Source: Leisingera aquaemixtae (GTDB taxonomy: Bacteria > Pseudomonadota > Alphaproteobacteria > Rhodobacterales > Rhodobacteraceae). Taken from it: a DNA stretch of 64,000 nucleotides. Below the pieces are notes generated by a model. It made no database searches. It was not told the origin of the DNA and saw only the letters and a list, made by a program, of their open reading frames with translations. Made by a program: the position numbers and the translations under genes. Shown here piece by piece: positions 63,963-64,000 of the stretch. Numbering within the stretch: the first letter of the stretch is position 1; every line of letters begins with the position of its first letter. The stretch covers positions 248,001 through 312,000 of the forward strand of contig NZ_CYSR01000021.1 of assembly GCF_001458395.1 (NCBI RefSeq). The letters run 5' to 3'.

Positions 63963-64000
63963 GGCCGCCGCCCGCGGTCACAGCGCCGCGGGCAGGTCCA

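Noticed and set aside
63978-64000. End of a minus-strand gene at the window edge (codons for DLPAAL then stop)
   Set aside because: Only seven codons are visible, too few to support a call.

Overview
The window is 64 kb of high-GC alphaproteobacterial chromosome, most likely from a marine Rhodobacteraceae (Roseobacter clade, close to Leisingera/Phaeobacter/Ruegeria). The evidence is the cell-cycle regulator GcrA, three DUF6455 proteins, DUF1467 next to methylmalonyl-CoA epimerase, MidA next to Lgt, a fused ATP sulfurylase/APS kinase, and CtrA-like (TTAA-N7-TTAA) and FnrL-like (TTGAC-N4-GTCAA) sites. I saw no rRNA, tRNA or CRISPR array.

Layout. 1-3.7 kb: transporters and gcrA. 3.9-4.7 kb: a low-GC alpha/beta hydrolase that looks acquired. 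4.9-8.6 kb: YHS protein, YghU-type GST, NTF2-like protein, SseB and a uracil-DNA glycosylase. 8.8-13.5 kb: a capsule/Kdo operon (kpsT-kpsE-kdsA-phosphohexomutase) behind two CtrA-like sites. 13.7-19.8 kb: AsmA; a low-GC pentapeptide-repeat membrane protein split by one in-frame stop; rimO; and an unknown low-GC gene. Two copies of a two-hairpin repeat whose stems covary lie around rimO. 19.9-22.9 kb: CDGSH Fe-S protein, three tandem Cys-rich DUF6455 proteins behind an FnrL-like box, YigZ, an M48 lipoprotein peptidase and YggU.

22.95-27.70 kb is a 4.75-kb remnant of a Mu-like transposable prophage. It has TGT...ACA ends and three inward-facing copies of a GGGACACTTCCC-type site at each end. 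Only tail-tip, tail-fibre and tail-accessory genes remain inside, several broken by frameshifts, and there is no transposase.

27.8-64 kb is mainly conserved core: nitroreductase, EI24/CysZ protein, mce, a response regulator, a DUF1501/DUF1800 pair, aspS, pabB/pabC, carB, a P460-type cytochrome, a serine protease, arsH, tdk, a hydroxyacid dehydrogenase/csaA/proC operon, lgt-midA-pgeF, Hint and CBS proteins, and a divergent Lrp regulator/trxB pair. It ends with two striking multidomain genes. The first is a membrane (probably haem-binding) plus [2Fe-2S] plus class III cyclase protein. The second is a MarR-type EPS regulator fused in frame to ATP sulfurylase/APS kinase, with a palindrome in front and a sugar transferase behind, which suggests coupling of PAPS supply to sulfated exopolysaccharide.

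Dispersed intergenic palindromes recur at 13.5-13.7, 29.1-29.3, 31.5 and 36.5 kb.
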